A DNA stretch of 64,000 nt from an uncultured Nitrospira sp. (lineage in GTDB: Bacteria; Nitrospirota; Nitrospiria; Nitrospirales; Nitrospiraceae). The notes under the pieces are model-generated. The model was not told where the DNA came from and did no database searches. It saw only the letters and a program-made list of their open reading frames with translations. Each line of letters opens with the position of its first letter. The stretch's first letter is position 1. Below are positions 25,582-35,575 of the stretch, piece after piece. The position numbers and the translations under genes are program-made. The stretch lies in the NCBI GenBank assembly GCA_902500805.1, contig CABVSA010000001.1, positions 62,001 to 126,000 on the forward strand. Reading direction: 5' to 3'.

Positions 25582-26997
25582 CTACTCCCCCTGAATCGGA
25601 ACATACATCACGTTGCCCTGGCGGTTGACGAGCAGGAGGGCCAGATCGGTGGGTTTCAACGGCTCAGCGAAGCGTTGGAGCGCGGAAAACGTAGCCACAT
25701 GTTGTCGGTTGAGTTCTAAGACCACATCGCCCGGTTGAAGGCCGGAGGCTTCGGCCAAGCTGCCTTCTTCGATATCCGTCACGACAACACCGTTGTTCAC
25801 CGGTAAATCCATCTGGCGTGCCAAGGGAGGCGTCACGTCATCGAAGACCACCCCCGCAAGCGGGTGTACGGTTGAAGCGCTTGAGGATGCCGTCTGACTT
25901 TTCTTTGGCCGTTCGCGCGGCGCTTCCTGAATGACCAAATCGGCCTGATACTGTTTGCCCTCCCGAATGAGATCTACACGATGTTTGCTCCCGATCGGCG
26001 TCTGCGCCACCAGGTTCCGCAACTGTCCGCTATCCATAATCTCCCGCCCATCAAAGCGGACCACGACATCGCCGCGTTTTAAGCCGGCTCGTTCGGCAGA
26101 TCCCTTGGCATGCACATCCGTCACGATCGCGCCTTTGACGTCCGGGAGGCGAAAGATCTTTCCCAATGAAGGGCTGACATCCTGTGTCGAGGCACCCAAA
26201 AATCCTCGTACCACGCGACCCGTCTTGATGAGGCTCTGCATGGCGGCACGGGCCATGTTGCTCGGAATCGCAAACCCGACCCCCACACTGCCCCCGGTGG
26301 GACTTGCAATCGCTGTGTTGATGCCGACCAGCTCACCATTGGTATTCACCAGGGCTCCTCCGGAATTGCCTGGGTTGATCGGCGCGTCCGTCTGAATGAA
26401 GTCTTCGAAATCCGCCACACCGACGTCGGCCCGCCCCACCGCACTCACAATGCCGAACGTGACGGTCCGGCTCAATCCCAGAGGGTTGCCGATCGCGAGC
26501 ACGAAGTCGCCGACAGCTAGTTGGCTCGAATCCCCCCAGGCCGCGGTCGGGAGATTCAACGCATGAATCTTCACCACCGCCACATCGGTCTTTGGATCCG
26601 TCGCGACCACCTTCCCCTTGTATTGGCGACGATCGGCTAAAATCACTTCGACATCGACGGCATCAGCCACCACATGGTTGTTCGTCACGATGTAGCCGTC
26701 CGGCGTCACAATCACGCCAGACCCTTGCCCGTACTGCCGGCGTGCCGGTGGCTCTTTGAACAGACCGAACGGCAAGGCCTCGTCGCTGAACGACTGATCA
26801 CGCACCATGACGGTGGAGGCAATACTGACCACCGCGGGAATCACTTTATTGGCGGTCGCCTTGACTTGGCCCTGAAGATCGTGGCTGGTGGCGAGAGGAG
26901 TCTGTTGCGTTCCAGCCAGTCCGAACCCCGGAACCGCCAGGCCGACAAGGATCGCGCATGCAAAACGTTGCATCCTACTTCGTGGGTTGCTTTTCAC
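25582..26997 (-). CDS. Do-family serine protease (DegP/DegQ-like)
   Basis: 471 residues with a signal peptide (to about 29), a trypsin-like domain with catalytic His108 (NNHVV), Asp138 (KTDVAVVKI) and Ser212 (NPGNSGGAL), and two PDZ domains (about 265-350 and 375-465, with RAGLKRGDVVVRFDG and ASGLQPGDVVLELN). It degrades or refolds damaged periplasmic and outer-membrane proteins. Length and two PDZ domains fit DegP/DegQ. It stands alone, upstream of the RND pump on the same strand, with a 128-bp gap before the pump stop. Regulation by envelope stress is likely in the family but not visible here. Confidence 0.95.
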   Translation of the reverse strand: MKSNPRSRMQRFACAILVGLAVPGFGLAGTQQTPLATSHDLQGQVKATANKVIPAVVSIASTVMVRDQSFSDEALPFGLFKEPPARRQYGQGSGVIVTPDGYIVTNNHVVADAVDVEVILADRRQYKGKVVATDPKTDVAVVKIHALNLPTAAWGDSSQLAVGDFVLAIGNPLGLSRTVTFGIVSAVGRADVGVADFEDFIQTDAPINPGNSGGALVNTNGELVGINTAIASPTGGSVGVGFAIPSNMARAAMQSLIKTGRVVRGFLGASTQDVSPSLGKIFRLPDVKGAIVTDVHAKGSAERAGLKRGDVVVRFDGREIMDSGQLRNLVAQTPIGSKHRVDLIREGKQYQADLVIQEAPRERPKKSQTASSSASTVHPLAGVVFDDVTPPLARQMDLPVNNGVVVTDIEEGSLAEASGLQPGDVVLELNRQHVATFSALQRFAEPLKPTDLALLLVNRQGNVMYVPIQGE

Positions 26998-27125
26998 CGA
27001 TACGCCTTCTCTCCTGCCTCAATAGTGAGCGCCAGCTTATCACGCAGAATAAGCACAAGCATGCACAATTCGATATGACGGCTACCATCCCCTGGAGACT
27101 TCACGCCTATTGAATCTTGCCACAT

Positions 27126-30100
27126 CTACACGAGAGCCATCGCCCTCTGAGCCTTCTTCTCAACACGGTCTTCGATCCACCGATACAACACCGGCAGGAC
27201 GATCAACGTCAACAGAGTTGATGAAATCAATCCACCGATCACCACGGTTGCCAGTGGCCGTTGAATTTCTGAGCCAGGCCCGCTTGCCAACAACAGCGGC
27301 ATCAGTCCCAGCGCGGCCACCATTGCCGTCATCAAGATCGGACGAAGCCGACGGACCATGCCGGTCAGCACCGCCTCATCCAAGGGCAGCCCCTGTTGTC
27401 GCAACTGGTTGATATAGGCGATCTTTACCACTCCGTTGAGGACCGCTACACCAAACAGTGCAATGAACCCAACAGATGCTGGAACCGATAGATAGAGTCC
27501 CCCGATCAACAGCGCGACAAAACCACCGACCATCGCAAAGGGGATCGCGAGAAGGATCAGCACCGCCTGCCTGACATTCCTGAATGTCAGGTACAACAGC
27601 AGAAAAATCAGGCCAATGACCACCGGAACTACGATTGCCAGACGAGCCATCGCCCGCTGCTGATTTTCGAATTGTCCTCCCCAAGTGACATAATAGCCTG
27701 GCGGCAATTGCACTAGACCGGCCACGGCCCCCTGAGCCTCCTCCACGGCCCCGACCAGATCTCTCCCAACAACGTTCGCCTCGATGACCACTCTGCGGCT
27801 GGCCTGTTCACGGCTGATCTGAGCCGGACCTTCCACGATTTGGATGTCGGCCAGCTCCCGCAGAGGGATCCGAGCACCGTCCTGTGCCGTCACCCAAAGC
27901 GCCTTGATCGACTCGACATCGTTCCGTCTGTCATCGGGAAACCGCACCACGATCGGAAATCGCCGTTGCCCTTCAAAGACATCTCCGGCACGAATCCCGG
28001 CACCGACGGCTTCAATCACTTCCGTGATATTGGCCACATTGATGCCATGACGCGCCACCTTGGAGCGATCGACGTCGAGCTTCAAGTAATACAGTCCCGA
28101 AACCTGCTCGACACGGAGATCGGAGAGACCCTTCACTTGCCGCAGCACACGAATGATCTCTTCAGCCTTCACCCGTAAGACATCGAGGTCGTCTCCGAAA
28201 AGCTTGACCGCGACTTGAGAGCGAACACCAGATACCAGCTCATCCACACGCATCGCGATCGGCTGAGATAGCCCAAACATAATGCCAGGGACCTGCCCCA
28301 GTCGCTGACGTATCAGTTGTTCAATCTCACGTTTGCTGCGTGCCTTCCAGTCCGATTCAGGCTTGAGCAAGACGTACATGTCGCTCAGCTCCATTCCCAT
28401 CGGATCCGTCCCTAACTCATTGGCACCGGTGCGAGTCACCACCGAACGTACATCAGGAAGCTCCAACAACAGCCGCTCGACCTGTCCCGATATGTTGAGT
28501 GATTCAGTGAGACCGATGCTCGGTAGCCGCACCAAATTCACCACGATCGACCCTTCGTCCATGATCGGTACGAACTCCCGTCCAATCAAAGGAATGAGTG
28601 CGAGGCCTCCGACCAATACCATTGCTGCTGCCGTCACAACCACGGGGGTCCGACGAATGGCACCCTCTAAGAGCAAGCGATACAGCTTCCGCCCTGTGGC
28701 CAAGGCCTGGCTTTCCTCTCCCACGGATCGAGGCCGCATGAGAAGGACCGCCAGCACCGGTATGACCGTCATTGAGAGCGCCAACGAACTCAGGAGAACG
28801 ATCACCACCGTCAGGGCCAACGGGATAAACATCTTGCCTTCGATCCCTTGAAGCGCGAGCAAGGGAACGAAGGTCAACGCGATAATCAATTCCCCGAACA
28901 GGCTCGGCCGTCGAACCTCCAGCACTGCATGAAGGACCAGAGGAAGCCGGTCCGAGACGGTCGCGAAGGAGGTGTGCTCTCTGGAGCGTTCGCTCAAATG
29001 CCGCTCGATATTTTCCACTTGCACGATCGCAGCATCGACGATCATCCCCAGGGAAATGGCTAAGCCGCCCAACGACATCAGATTGGCCGAAAGGCCGACC
29101 CGTTGCATGATCAAAAACGTGGTCAGCGTGGCAAGCGGTAAGGTCAGAGCGACGACCAGCGCACCGCGCAGATTTCTCAGGAGCAGATAGAGGACAAGGA
29201 CAACAACAACAGCCCCTTCCAACAAGGCTCGCTCGACCGTGTCGAGCGCCCGGGTCACCAGTTCGATCCGGTCATAGAACGACGTGATCGTGACACCATC
29301 CGGCAACAGCCGGTTGATCAGTCCCACCTTCTCCTTCACCGCTGAAACAACTTGTCGGCTGTTTCCCCCGCGCAGCATGACGGCGATGCCTTGCATCACT
29401 TCGCCGATTCCGTCCCGTGTGACACCGCCTAAGCGAACAGCATGTCCCAAGCGAACCTCCGCAACGTCCCGCAGGTAGATCGGCGTCCCCTGACGGGCCG
29501 TTACGACAATGCGTTCCAAATCTTCAGTCGAACGAGCCAGACCCTGGCCATAGATCACCAACTTATCGCCGCCTCGCTCGATGTAACTGCCGCCGGCATT
29601 TTGGTTGTTCTCGGTCACCGCTGCCTGAACCTGCCGCAGGGTGAGGCCCAGGCTGGTCAAGCGATTGAGGTCCACGAGCACATGGTACTGCTTCGACAAT
29701 CCACCCAGGGTATCGACATCCGCCAGCCCTGGGACAGCCCGCAACATCGGACGAATCATCCAATCATGGAGCGTCCGTAATTCCTGAAGGTTCTGTGCTG
29801 GCCCTTCCACGAGGTACATGAAGACTTCACTGAGCCCCGTACTCGCAGGCCCGAGGACGGGCTCGGCTCCCGGCGGCAACTGTGCACGAACCTGAACCAG
29901 CCGTTCCAAAACCAACTGCCGGGCGAAATAGTTATCGACTGCATCCTCAAACACCACTGTAATGACTGAGATCCCGAACCGCGAAACCGATCGGAGTTCC
30001 GTTTTCCCAGGCAAGTTGATCAACTCAATTTCAAGGGGAAACGTGACAAGGCGCTCGATTTCCGGAGGCGCTAAAGACGGAGCACGGGTAATGACTTGGA

Positions 30101-30239
30101 CTTGAACCGGCGTCACATCAGGAAAGGCATCGATCGGCACAGAGCGGAATGCGACCGCTCCACCGATACTCACGCCGAACGCCGCCAGCAGCACGATGAC
30201 CCGCTGCTCAAGCGATGTGCGGATCAGCCGTTCGATCAC
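27126..30239 (-). CDS. Heavy-metal RND efflux pump, inner-membrane subunit (CusA/CzcA family)
   Basis: 1037 residues, normal for the family. It starts at a GTG that overlaps the stop of the adaptor gene (GTGA). The N-terminus MIERLIRTSLEQRVIVLL and the twelve-helix plan match HME-RND transporters that expel metal ions from the periplasm using the proton gradient. The TM4 signature reads GGLAISLGMIVDAAIV with Asp402. The single Asp and flanking residues are closer to CusA (monovalent copper/silver) than to CzcA (GAIDFGLIVDGAV, divalent), so copper or silver is the better guess. No outer-membrane (CusC) gene is adjacent. Confidence 0.93.
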   Translation of the reverse strand: MIERLIRTSLEQRVIVLLAAFGVSIGGAVAFRSVPIDAFPDVTPVQVQVITRAPSLAPPEIERLVTFPLEIELINLPGKTELRSVSRFGISVITVVFEDAVDNYFARQLVLERLVQVRAQLPPGAEPVLGPASTGLSEVFMYLVEGPAQNLQELRTLHDWMIRPMLRAVPGLADVDTLGGLSKQYHVLVDLNRLTSLGLTLRQVQAAVTENNQNAGGSYIERGGDKLVIYGQGLARSTEDLERIVVTARQGTPIYLRDVAEVRLGHAVRLGGVTRDGIGEVMQGIAVMLRGGNSRQVVSAVKEKVGLINRLLPDGVTITSFYDRIELVTRALDTVERALLEGAVVVVLVLYLLLRNLRGALVVALTLPLATLTTFLIMQRVGLSANLMSLGGLAISLGMIVDAAIVQVENIERHLSERSREHTSFATVSDRLPLVLHAVLEVRRPSLFGELIIALTFVPLLALQGIEGKMFIPLALTVVIVLLSSLALSMTVIPVLAVLLMRPRSVGEESQALATGRKLYRLLLEGAIRRTPVVVTAAAMVLVGGLALIPLIGREFVPIMDEGSIVVNLVRLPSIGLTESLNISGQVERLLLELPDVRSVVTRTGANELGTDPMGMELSDMYVLLKPESDWKARSKREIEQLIRQRLGQVPGIMFGLSQPIAMRVDELVSGVRSQVAVKLFGDDLDVLRVKAEEIIRVLRQVKGLSDLRVEQVSGLYYLKLDVDRSKVARHGINVANITEVIEAVGAGIRAGDVFEGQRRFPIVVRFPDDRRNDVESIKALWVTAQDGARIPLRELADIQIVEGPAQISREQASRRVVIEANVVGRDLVGAVEEAQGAVAGLVQLPPGYYVTWGGQFENQQRAMARLAIVVPVVIGLIFLLLYLTFRNVRQAVLILLAIPFAMVGGFVALLIGGLYLSVPASVGFIALFGVAVLNGVVKIAYINQLRQQGLPLDEAVLTGMVRRLRPILMTAMVAALGLMPLLLASGPGSEIQRPLATVVIGGLISSTLLTLIVLPVLYRWIEDRVEKKAQRAMALV

Positions 30240-31453
30240 AGCGGGCCTCCCATGGACATCTGCCCGCGAAGCGCTTCGGACTTGAGCGCGTAGCTGCCTT
30301 CCGTCACGACCTCATCACCTTCCTTCAGTCCGGCCTTGATCTCGACATACTCGGTCGACGACTCCCCGATTCGTACTTCGAGCCATTCAAACTGTCGTGA
30401 GCCTCGTGTGACGAAGACCATGGTGCGGTTGCCGACCTGTTGCAATGCAGCGCTCGGTACGGCCAAGACCGATTGTTCCTGCGTCCGTACCGTCACCTCG
30501 GCGAACATTTCCGGACGTAACCGCCGGTCTGCGTTGGGAATCTGCAATCGCGCCGTCACCGTCCTCGTAGCCGGGTCGATCATGGCGCCGATATAGGTAA
30601 TGGCGCCCTGAAATACCGTCTCCGGATAGGCCGCAACTCGAACCTCCACCGCAAGACCGGCTTTCAGCATCCCGATCTGCTGCTCAGGAAAGTCAGCCCT
30701 GACCCATACGGTGGAGAGATCCGCCACGGTGAAGAGCGTCTTGCTCGAATCGACCACTTCACCGACCGTTGCATTCCGCTCGATGATTTCACCGGAGAAG
30801 GGGGCCCGCAGAAACACCTGAGCCACTTCGGCATGGGGCAATTGTTCGGCGGACAACCGCTCAATTTCTCGCTCCGCCATCCCTAACAAGTGAAGCTTCT
30901 CTTCTGCTGCGTAGAGCTCAGCTTTCGCATTTTCATGCTCGGCCTCACGTCGCTGATATTCGCTGATCCCGATCGCACCCTCAGCCGAGAGCGCTTTGGC
31001 CCGCTCAAAGGCTTTTTCTACGACCCTCATTGCCGTCCGCCGCTTGCGATATTCCAGCTGCGCCTCACCAAACGCCGGACTATCGAGCAACAGAAGTCGT
31101 TCTCCGGATTGCACGCGATCGCCAAGATTGGCATAGACGGCCACAATGCGTCCCGGCACTCGTGGACCGAGATGGGCCAACCGGTTCTCATTGGGTAAAA
31201 TCTTTCCTCCCTGCGCCTTCAGCGACATTCGCATGGCGCGGTGGCCCACTTGCTCAGTACGAATCTGTGAGAGTAGTGAACTCCCCTCCGGCAGCTCAAT
31301 CACACCGGCTTGAGTTGCGGGCGGTATCGCTTGCGGAAGCCCCTTCTGCGTCTCGTCTTGTGCTGGCCGGCACGATGCGGATACTGCAGCAATCGCTACG
31401 GCTACGGTAAGCCATACAATAGATTCCAGCGAGATAGCCTTCCTAGAAGCCAT
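30236..31453 (-). CDS. RND efflux periplasmic adaptor (CusB/CzcB family)
   Basis: 405 residues from the ATG at 31453, chosen for its GGGAGGAGAGG site; a frame beginning 54 codons earlier is not favoured. A lipobox-like ASC at about residue 30 suggests a lipoprotein anchor. The body has the barrel-sandwich hybrid (ILPNENRLAHLGPRVPGRIVAVYANLGDRVQSG), a coiled-coil hairpin (about 170-235), and beta-barrel parts (VFLRAPFSGEIIERNATVGEVV, VWVRADFPEQQIG, TARLQIPN). It links the pump to an outer-membrane channel. It is translationally coupled to the pump and follows the His-rich protein gene by 80 bp. Confidence 0.92.
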   Translation of the reverse strand: MASRKAISLESIVWLTVAVAIAAVSASCRPAQDETQKGLPQAIPPATQAGVIELPEGSSLLSQIRTEQVGHRAMRMSLKAQGGKILPNENRLAHLGPRVPGRIVAVYANLGDRVQSGERLLLLDSPAFGEAQLEYRKRRTAMRVVEKAFERAKALSAEGAIGISEYQRREAEHENAKAELYAAEEKLHLLGMAEREIERLSAEQLPHAEVAQVFLRAPFSGEIIERNATVGEVVDSSKTLFTVADLSTVWVRADFPEQQIGMLKAGLAVEVRVAAYPETVFQGAITYIGAMIDPATRTVTARLQIPNADRRLRPEMFAEVTVRTQEQSVLAVPSAALQQVGNRTMVFVTRGSRQFEWLEVRIGESSTEYVEIKAGLKEGDEVVTEGSYALKSEALRGQMSMGGPL

Positions 31454-31533
31454 CTTGGCACCTCTCCTCCCACCGTGGCTCTTCGTCCAAGGCGTGTCTC
31501 TAACCAAGCTAGATAGAGTAAACTGCAGGACGT

Positions 31534-31989
31534 TTATGCGAGGAGATTCGGGGGACCGCGCGATGTGATGGTATGAATAATTAGGAAGGAAGATGGAAGA
31601 GTGGCGACGCTCCACCGTATCCAGGCATTCCGCTCCACGCCGATATCAGCATTCGGCGAAAGCCCGAGCACTTGAATGAGCAGCGGCTTGAGGGATTTAC
31701 GATCGGTCGAATCGGTCAGGAGCGACAAACCGAACTCTGTATGGCTGTCACCCGAATGTGCGAATTGTGCGTGACCGCGAGCTCCCTGCGCTGGTTTGTC
31801 GAACTCACAGTCGAGGTCAGGAGACCATACAGTGTGAGCCGTCCCACCATGAACATGCCCAACTTCTCCATGACGATGATCGGCCTCGGGATGCACATGG
31901 AATAGAGGAGCCGCCACCATCCACAAGGATGTCCAGGCCAAGACCATCAGGCGAGACCAGAAACGTATGTTACGGCCTGATCGCTTCAC
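31534..31989 (-). CDS. Exported His-rich protein, probable metal binder
   Basis: 151 residues from a GTG start at 31989, without a clear ribosome site. A signal peptide (LMVLAWTSLWMVAAPLF) leads to a His-rich segment HVHPEADHRHGEVGHVHGG. Further His and Cys (DCEFDKP) follow, and the C-terminus has WIRWSVATLPSSFLII. Proteins of this plan (DUF2946-like) often precede metal-efflux genes. Its place at the head of the CusBA-like operon suggests a periplasmic copper or zinc binder. Exact role unknown. Confidence 0.65.
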   Translation of the reverse strand: MKRSGRNIRFWSRLMVLAWTSLWMVAAPLFHVHPEADHRHGEVGHVHGGTAHTVWSPDLDCEFDKPAQGARGHAQFAHSGDSHTEFGLSLLTDSTDRKSLKPLLIQVLGLSPNADIGVERNAWIRWSVATLPSSFLIIHTITSRGPPNLLA

Positions 31990-32177
31990 ACTATGAGGCT
32001 AGCACAGTTATTCAAATGCATCAAACATGATGCGCCATGCTGATCTCGACGACTCGTGCAGGACGAAAGAATCGATTGCACTGCGGCGAGCAACCCCAAC
32101 GCTCCTGCCCGCTTGAGCAAAAGACGTCTGGATATTACCTGATCATTCCTCATCGTTGAGCGGTACGCCTAAGGTGA

Positions 32178-34715
32178 CTAGAGCGCCAGTTTACGCAATC
32201 GAAGCGCATTGGAGATCACGGAGACGGAACTAAACGTCATCGCAGCACTGGCTATCATGGGGCTAAGAAGCACGCCAAAAAGCGGATACAACACTCCCGC
32301 CGCCACCGGCACACCCACGAGGTTATAGACGAAGGCAAAGAAGAGATTCTGCCGGATATTCCGCATCGTCGCTTTGCTCAACCGTCTGGCCCGAACCAAC
32401 GCACGAAGATCACCCTTGACCAGCGTCATCCCTGCACTTTCAATCGCGACGTCGGCACCGGTTCCCATCGCGATGCCGACATCCGCGAGCGCCAGAGCCG
32501 GCGCATCATTGACCCCGTCGCCCGCCATCGCCACGACGCGACCTTCAGCTTTCAGTTGGGCAATAACCTCGCCTTTCTGGTGAGGCAACACTCCAGCTCT
32601 CACATCGTCAAGCCCCAGTTGTCTGCCCACGGCATTGGCTGTCTGCTGATGGTCCCCGGTCAACATGACCAGCCGAATCCCGTCATCCTTCAGCATGCGG
32701 ACAGCATCTCCTGTCGAGGCCTTAATCGGATCGGCCACGCCAAGCAAACCTCCTGCTTTTCTGTCGATCCCGACAAAGACGACCGTCTGTCCCTCTTGCC
32801 TGAGTCGATCTGCCTCTGCTTCAAGCGTGGCCATCTCACCGCCCGTCACTCCGATCGTCTCCCTCAAAAATGACGCCGTCCCGATGGCCACAGAATGATT
32901 CTCAACAAGACCGGAGACTCCTTTGCCTGTGGTGGATTGAAACTGTCTCGACGTAACCGTGGGAATCTTGCGGCTCCGTGCGCCAGCCACGATAGCCCCT
33001 GCCAGCGGATGCTCACTTCCCTGTTCAAGACTCGCAGCCAAACGGAGCACTTCTTGTTGGCTCCAGGCAGGAGTCGTATGGACGGTCATCAAGACCGGCT
33101 TCCCCTCGGTTAATGTTCCGGTCTTGTCAAACACGATCGTATCCACCTTGCCCAAGACCTCAAGCGCTTCTGCCTTCTTCACGAGCACACCTGCTGTCGC
33201 CCCCCGTCCTGTCCCAACCATGATCGACATGGGTGTCGCCAACCCCAAGGCGCACGGGCACGCAATGATCAGTACCGCCACGGCATTCACAAGCGCGTAG
33301 GCCAGCTTGGGCTCAGGCCCCCAGAGAGCCCAGGCAATTGCTGTCAGAACCGCCACCGACACGACAAGCGGTACAAAGTACCCCGCTGCAACGTCTGCCA
33401 CCCGTTGAATCGGGGCACGGCTCCGCTGCGCATCACTGACCATCTGGACAATCCTTGCAAGCAACGTCTCGCGACCGACCCGCTGTGCCTGCATGAGTAT
33501 GCTCCCGGTGCCGTTCATCGTCCCGCCGGTCACGGGCACTCCAATCTCTTTCGCGATGGGAATCGATTCCCCCGTGATCATCGACTCATCAACCGACGTA
33601 CTCCCTTCCACCACCACCCCATCGACCGGCACCCGTTCACCCGGCCGCACGCGCAACCGGTCCCCTACATGCACCCGATCCAGTGGAACATCTTCCTCGC
33701 TCCCATCCGGACGGACCAATCGAGCGGTCGCCGGAGCCAATCGCAAGAGACTTTTGATCGCGGAACTCGTCTGACTCCTCGCCCGCAGTTCCAACACCTG
33801 TCCAAGCAACACCAGCACCGTAATCATGGCGGCTGCTTCGAAATAGACAGCAACAGTTCCGTCGGGTCGATGAAAGGATGCGGGCAGGAGCGTTGGGAGC
33901 AGCGTCGCCAGCACACTGTATCCAAAGGCGGCCCCGGTCCCAATGGCGATCAGTGTGAACATGTTCGGCGCACTGTTCACGATGGAGACCCACCCTCGTT
34001 GAAAGAACGGCGCGCCACCCCAAAGCACCACCGGCGTGGCCAGCAGCAGCTGCACCCAGTTCAGCACCGCCCCTCCAAACCGATGGTGGAGCGGCATGCC
34101 GGGAATCATGTCGGACATCGCAATCAGCATCACCAACACCGCCGGTCCCAAGCAGATCCAAAATCGGCGACTCATGTCCTCCAATTCAGGGTTGCCGACG
34201 TCTTCGGCTGAGACCACTTTGGGCTCAAGCGCCATTCCACAAATCCGGCAGGCTCCCGGTTGAGTCTCCAGTACCTCCGGATCCATTGGACAGACATACT
34301 CGACGACGCCACCAGCAGGAATCGCAACGGGTTTGGGGACTCGCTGGGCAGGTGGAAGCAGGTAATACTCAGGATCATCACGAAATTTTTCAAGGCACCG
34401 CGTGGCACAGAAGTAATAACGTTCCCCTCGGTATTCGTAGGAACCGGCAGCCGTGGCAGGGTGCACCGTCATCCCGCAGACCGGATCAATCTTGCCTTGC
34501 CGGACCGGCTGCATCATGGGAAGCGGCTTCCTTGAGGCGGGCATCGTGATCACATTGAGCGGCTTCTTGCTCAACGCGCGCGCTGGGTCCTCTCGAAATC
34601 GCTCCAGACAAGAAACCGCACAGAAATAGTACGTCGTGCCGTTGTAGTCGTAACGGCCGGCTGCCTTCTCGGGCTCGACGGTCATGCCACAGATAGGATC
34701 GATAGCCATATTCAT
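32178..34715 (-). CDS. Heavy-metal P-type ATPase with two YHS domains and an HMBD
   Basis: 845 residues of the P1B type. Instead of CxxC HMA domains, the N-terminus carries two YHS domains (4-48, DPICGMTV...YYFCAVSC; 75-118, DPVCGMTV...YYFCATRC) and a heavy-metal-binding domain (138-165, YVCPMDPEV...RICGMALEP). The core has TGES (381-384), CPC (486-488), the phosphorylated DKTGT (530-534), SEHPLAG (567-573) and GDGVND (732-737). TM7-8 residues FAFVYN and [16 protein letters not shown] fit copper-transporting CopA-type members. It probably exports copper or silver from the cytoplasm. It lies close to the CusBA-like pump and the DsbA-like gene on the same strand. The 5' end follows an imperfect G/C-rich hairpin. 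Confidence 0.95.
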   Translation of the reverse strand: MNMAIDPICGMTVEPEKAAGRYDYNGTTYYFCAVSCLERFREDPARALSKKPLNVITMPASRKPLPMMQPVRQGKIDPVCGMTVHPATAAGSYEYRGERYYFCATRCLEKFRDDPEYYLLPPAQRVPKPVAIPAGGVVEYVCPMDPEVLETQPGACRICGMALEPKVVSAEDVGNPELEDMSRRFWICLGPAVLVMLIAMSDMIPGMPLHHRFGGAVLNWVQLLLATPVVLWGGAPFFQRGWVSIVNSAPNMFTLIAIGTGAAFGYSVLATLLPTLLPASFHRPDGTVAVYFEAAAMITVLVLLGQVLELRARSQTSSAIKSLLRLAPATARLVRPDGSEEDVPLDRVHVGDRLRVRPGERVPVDGVVVEGSTSVDESMITGESIPIAKEIGVPVTGGTMNGTGSILMQAQRVGRETLLARIVQMVSDAQRSRAPIQRVADVAAGYFVPLVVSVAVLTAIAWALWGPEPKLAYALVNAVAVLIIACPCALGLATPMSIMVGTGRGATAGVLVKKAEALEVLGKVDTIVFDKTGTLTEGKPVLMTVHTTPAWSQQEVLRLAASLEQGSEHPLAGAIVAGARSRKIPTVTSRQFQSTTGKGVSGLVENHSVAIGTASFLRETIGVTGGEMATLEAEADRLRQEGQTVVFVGIDRKAGGLLGVADPIKASTGDAVRMLKDDGIRLVMLTGDHQQTANAVGRQLGLDDVRAGVLPHQKGEVIAQLKAEGRVVAMAGDGVNDAPALALADVGIAMGTGADVAIESAGMTLVKGDLRALVRARRLSKATMRNIRQNLFFAFVYNLVGVPVAAGVLYPLFGVLLSPMIASAAMTFSSVSVISNALRLRKLAL

Positions 34716-34726
34716 TCCGTGGGGGG

Positions 34727-34833
34727 GGTGAGGGGTTAGGCGTGAGGGGACAAATATGGTCCTGCGCTACCACCCACAGCTCTCGTTTCTACTTTCCGTC
34801 ACTCACCGTACCCTTCACCCCTTACACCTCACC
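34727..34833. repeat. Imperfect 23-bp inverted repeat with G-rich heptad units
   Basis: The arms 34727-34749 (GGTGAGGGGTTAGGCG...) and 34811-34833 are complementary at 19 of 23 positions, with a 61-base loop. Each arm consists of degenerate GGGTGA/GGTGAAG units. It fills most of the gap between the DsbA-like stop and the P-type ATPase start, resembling the element at 2892-2981. Confidence 0.6.
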
Positions 34834-34835
34834 GT

Positions 34836-35492
34836 TCAGCGCTTCGCATCCGCTTCCAAAATACTTCGGATGATGGTGATGACGTTCTCCGGCGTCATGT
34901 TCACCCCATCGACCTTAATGTTTCCGTCCAAGAGGATTGAAGGCGTCGACGACACCTTGACCCGTTCACCCCACTTCCGCCCCTCTTCGAACAGCCTGGC
35001 CGGTTTTCCGCTTTCCATCCCAGCCTCAAAGGCCGCCACATCCAAACCGACCTCCTTGATCAGCAAGGAGCGAATCGAACGATCCAGCACCCCATCGAGT
35101 TTGTCTTTGTGAATGGTACGAAACAGGAGGGCCTTCATCTGATCGCCTTTCCCCATGATCTTGGCCTGCTCGTACATGTCAAAAGGGGTCGGCAGCTTCC
35201 CCGGGATGACGGGAAAACCGACCATTGTCACCTCAACCCGATTCCCGAACTCTTTCAGGAGGAGAGGAACCCCCGTCTCTTCGAAGTGATGACAATGCGG
35301 ACAGTAGAAATCCGCAAACTCGATGACTTTGACTTTCCCCGGTTGATGGGTGGACGTCTCATCCTTGAGAATCTCGAATTTCCCCTTCAGCTCAGGGTTG
35401 GTTGCCTGTGCCACGACGGGAGCAAGCAACAATCCCGCCACTCCCATCGCCCAGACCACCGTTGTCCACCTCGACCTCGTCCGATTCTTCAT
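34836..35492 (-). CDS. DsbA-like periplasmic thiol-disulfide protein
   Basis: 218 residues with a signal peptide (to about 30, VAQA-TN) and a thioredoxin-fold domain with active site Cys64-Pro-His-Cys67 in FYCPHCHHF, an insertion of helices, and a cis-Pro loop VSSTPSILLDG. CPHC is the DsbA motif, so it likely oxidises thiols in secreted proteins. An AAAGGAG ribosome site precedes the ATG, and a TATAAT box lies at 35534-35529. It is followed on the same strand by the copper-type ATPase, and may help metal-sensitive periplasmic proteins. Confidence 0.9.
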   Translation of the reverse strand: MKNRTRSRWTTVVWAMGVAGLLLAPVVAQATNPELKGKFEILKDETSTHQPGKVKVIEFADFYCPHCHHFEETGVPLLLKEFGNRVEVTMVGFPVIPGKLPTPFDMYEQAKIMGKGDQMKALLFRTIHKDKLDGVLDRSIRSLLIKEVGLDVAAFEAGMESGKPARLFEEGRKWGERVKVSSTPSILLDGNIKVDGVNMTPENVITIIRSILEADAKR

Positions 35493-35528
35493 GTCCGACT
35501 CCTTTCTCAGATTAAGTGGGCGAGGACT

Positions 35529-35568
35529 ATTATAACGGATGGAGAGCCCATGTGCGCTTTGTTATAAT
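35529..35568. promoter_or_regulatory. Divergent -10 boxes forming an inverted repeat
   Basis: ATTATAAC (35529-35536) and GTTATAAT (35561-35568) are exact inverted copies 24 bases apart. Each contains a perfect TATAAT reading away from the other: the minus one serves the DsbA-like gene; the plus one lies 7 bases before the slp ATG. No good -35 is visible for either, so an activator may be needed. Confidence 0.55.
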
Positions 35569-35575
35569 TGCTTCC

